A stretch of DNA of 64,000 nucleotides, from assembly GCA_963790245.1 (NCBI GenBank), contig CAWBNP010000002.1, positions 682,001 through 746,000 on the forward strand, written 5' to 3'. Source of the DNA: JACCVG01 sp963790245. Its GTDB lineage: Bacteria > Actinomycetota > Thermoleophilia > Solirubrobacterales > Thermoleophilaceae. The notes under the pieces were generated by a model that saw only the letters and a program-made list of their open reading frames with translations, did not search any database and had not been told where the DNA came from. The position numbers and the translations under genes are program-made. Shown here in pieces: positions 63,883 through 64,000 of the stretch. Numbering within the stretch: position 1 is the stretch's first letter; each line of letters opens with the position of its first letter.

Positions 63883-64000
63883 GTGTCTGAACGCAACTTG
63901 GCGTCGTCTGACGCCTGCCGACAATCTCTCGTGCGCTCCCGGGCGCGCCGTGTGGAGGCCGCAGGTGCGGCCCGCAAGCGGCTGCGCTCCCGTAGCGGCT
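63883..64000 (+). CDS. Riboswitch-controlled protein, cut by window end
   Basis: About 39 codons are visible from GTG 63883, with AGGAG at 63871-63875. The visible part is a basic, Arg/Ser-rich leader (SERNLASSDACRQ, then many Arg), suited to the cytoplasmic front of an exported or membrane protein. In actinobacteria such riboswitches often control peptidoglycan hydrolases or Rpf-like proteins, which is what the rest might encode. The 3' end lies beyond the window. Confidence 0.7.
   Translation, partial: MSERNLASSDACRQSLVRSRARRVEAAGAARKRLRSRSG

Overview
The window is GC-rich, gene-dense actinobacterial chromosome. A deep-branching high-GC actinobacterium of the Thermoleophilia/Solirubrobacterales kind fits best. 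The reasons are: an F420 biosynthesis gene (fbiC), an ethylmalonyl-CoA pathway with a Chloroflexus-like malyl-CoA lyase, GTP-dependent PEP carboxykinase, an actinobacterial SOS box, cyclic di-AMP riboswitches, and many genes whose start codon lies 6-9 nt after a TAnnnT -10 box (predicted leaderless mRNAs). The taxonomic placement is inference. I see no phage, insertion sequence, CRISPR array or obvious island of foreign composition.

Layout. 1-5950: fbiC (cut by the window edge), aquaporin, a substrate-binding lipoprotein, a coupled operon with a degenerate receiver domain, and ygfZ. 6040-25781: a carbon-assimilation region holding crotonyl-CoA carboxylase/reductase, ethylmalonyl-CoA mutase, its GTPase chaperone MeaB, a MaoC hydratase, beta-methylmalyl-CoA lyase, PEP carboxykinase, a succinyl-CoA-synthetase-like pair with a small ferredoxin, and an acyl-CoA dehydrogenase. 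A MerR/TipAL-type regulator, ClpS, an MBL hydrolase, an unusual single-TM FtsH and several lipoproteins lie between them. 25843-30530: lipoprotein, acyl-CoA synthetase, DsbA-like protein, YyaL. 30545-40714: glutamine synthetase and glutamate synthase (gltBD) on the minus strand, separated by an HxlR regulator with a redox-dead AhpD-like partner, a c-di-AMP riboswitch gene and a cytochrome c. 40825-42416: RNase P RNA, a zinc ribbon, lexA with its SOS box, and tRNA-Leu(GAG). 42437-57069: GST, alpha/beta hydrolase, Baeyer-Villiger-type monooxygenase, secreted beta-helix protein, ABC-2 exporter, MFS exporter, ABC-F ATPase, a run of very small proteins and a secreted repeat-region protein. 57243-64000: DCC oxidoreductase, tldD/tldE, secG, cytochrome c maturation genes (ccmI-like, ccmF, ccmE), and a second c-di-AMP riboswitch in front of a gene cut by the window end.

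How it works together. The central block can convert acetyl-CoA-derived crotonyl-CoA through ethylmalonyl-CoA, methylsuccinyl-CoA and beta-methylmalyl-CoA to glyoxylate plus propionyl-CoA. The succinyl-CoA-synthetase-like and PEPCK genes link it to the TCA cycle and gluconeogenesis. The glnA/gltBD block supplies GS-GOGAT ammonium assimilation. The most notable less-described items are the CcmE with a Cys-x3-Phe haem site, the Ser/Ser AhpD-like protein, two related 39- and 48-residue membrane proteins, the tandem c-di-AMP riboswitches and the widespread leaderless architecture.
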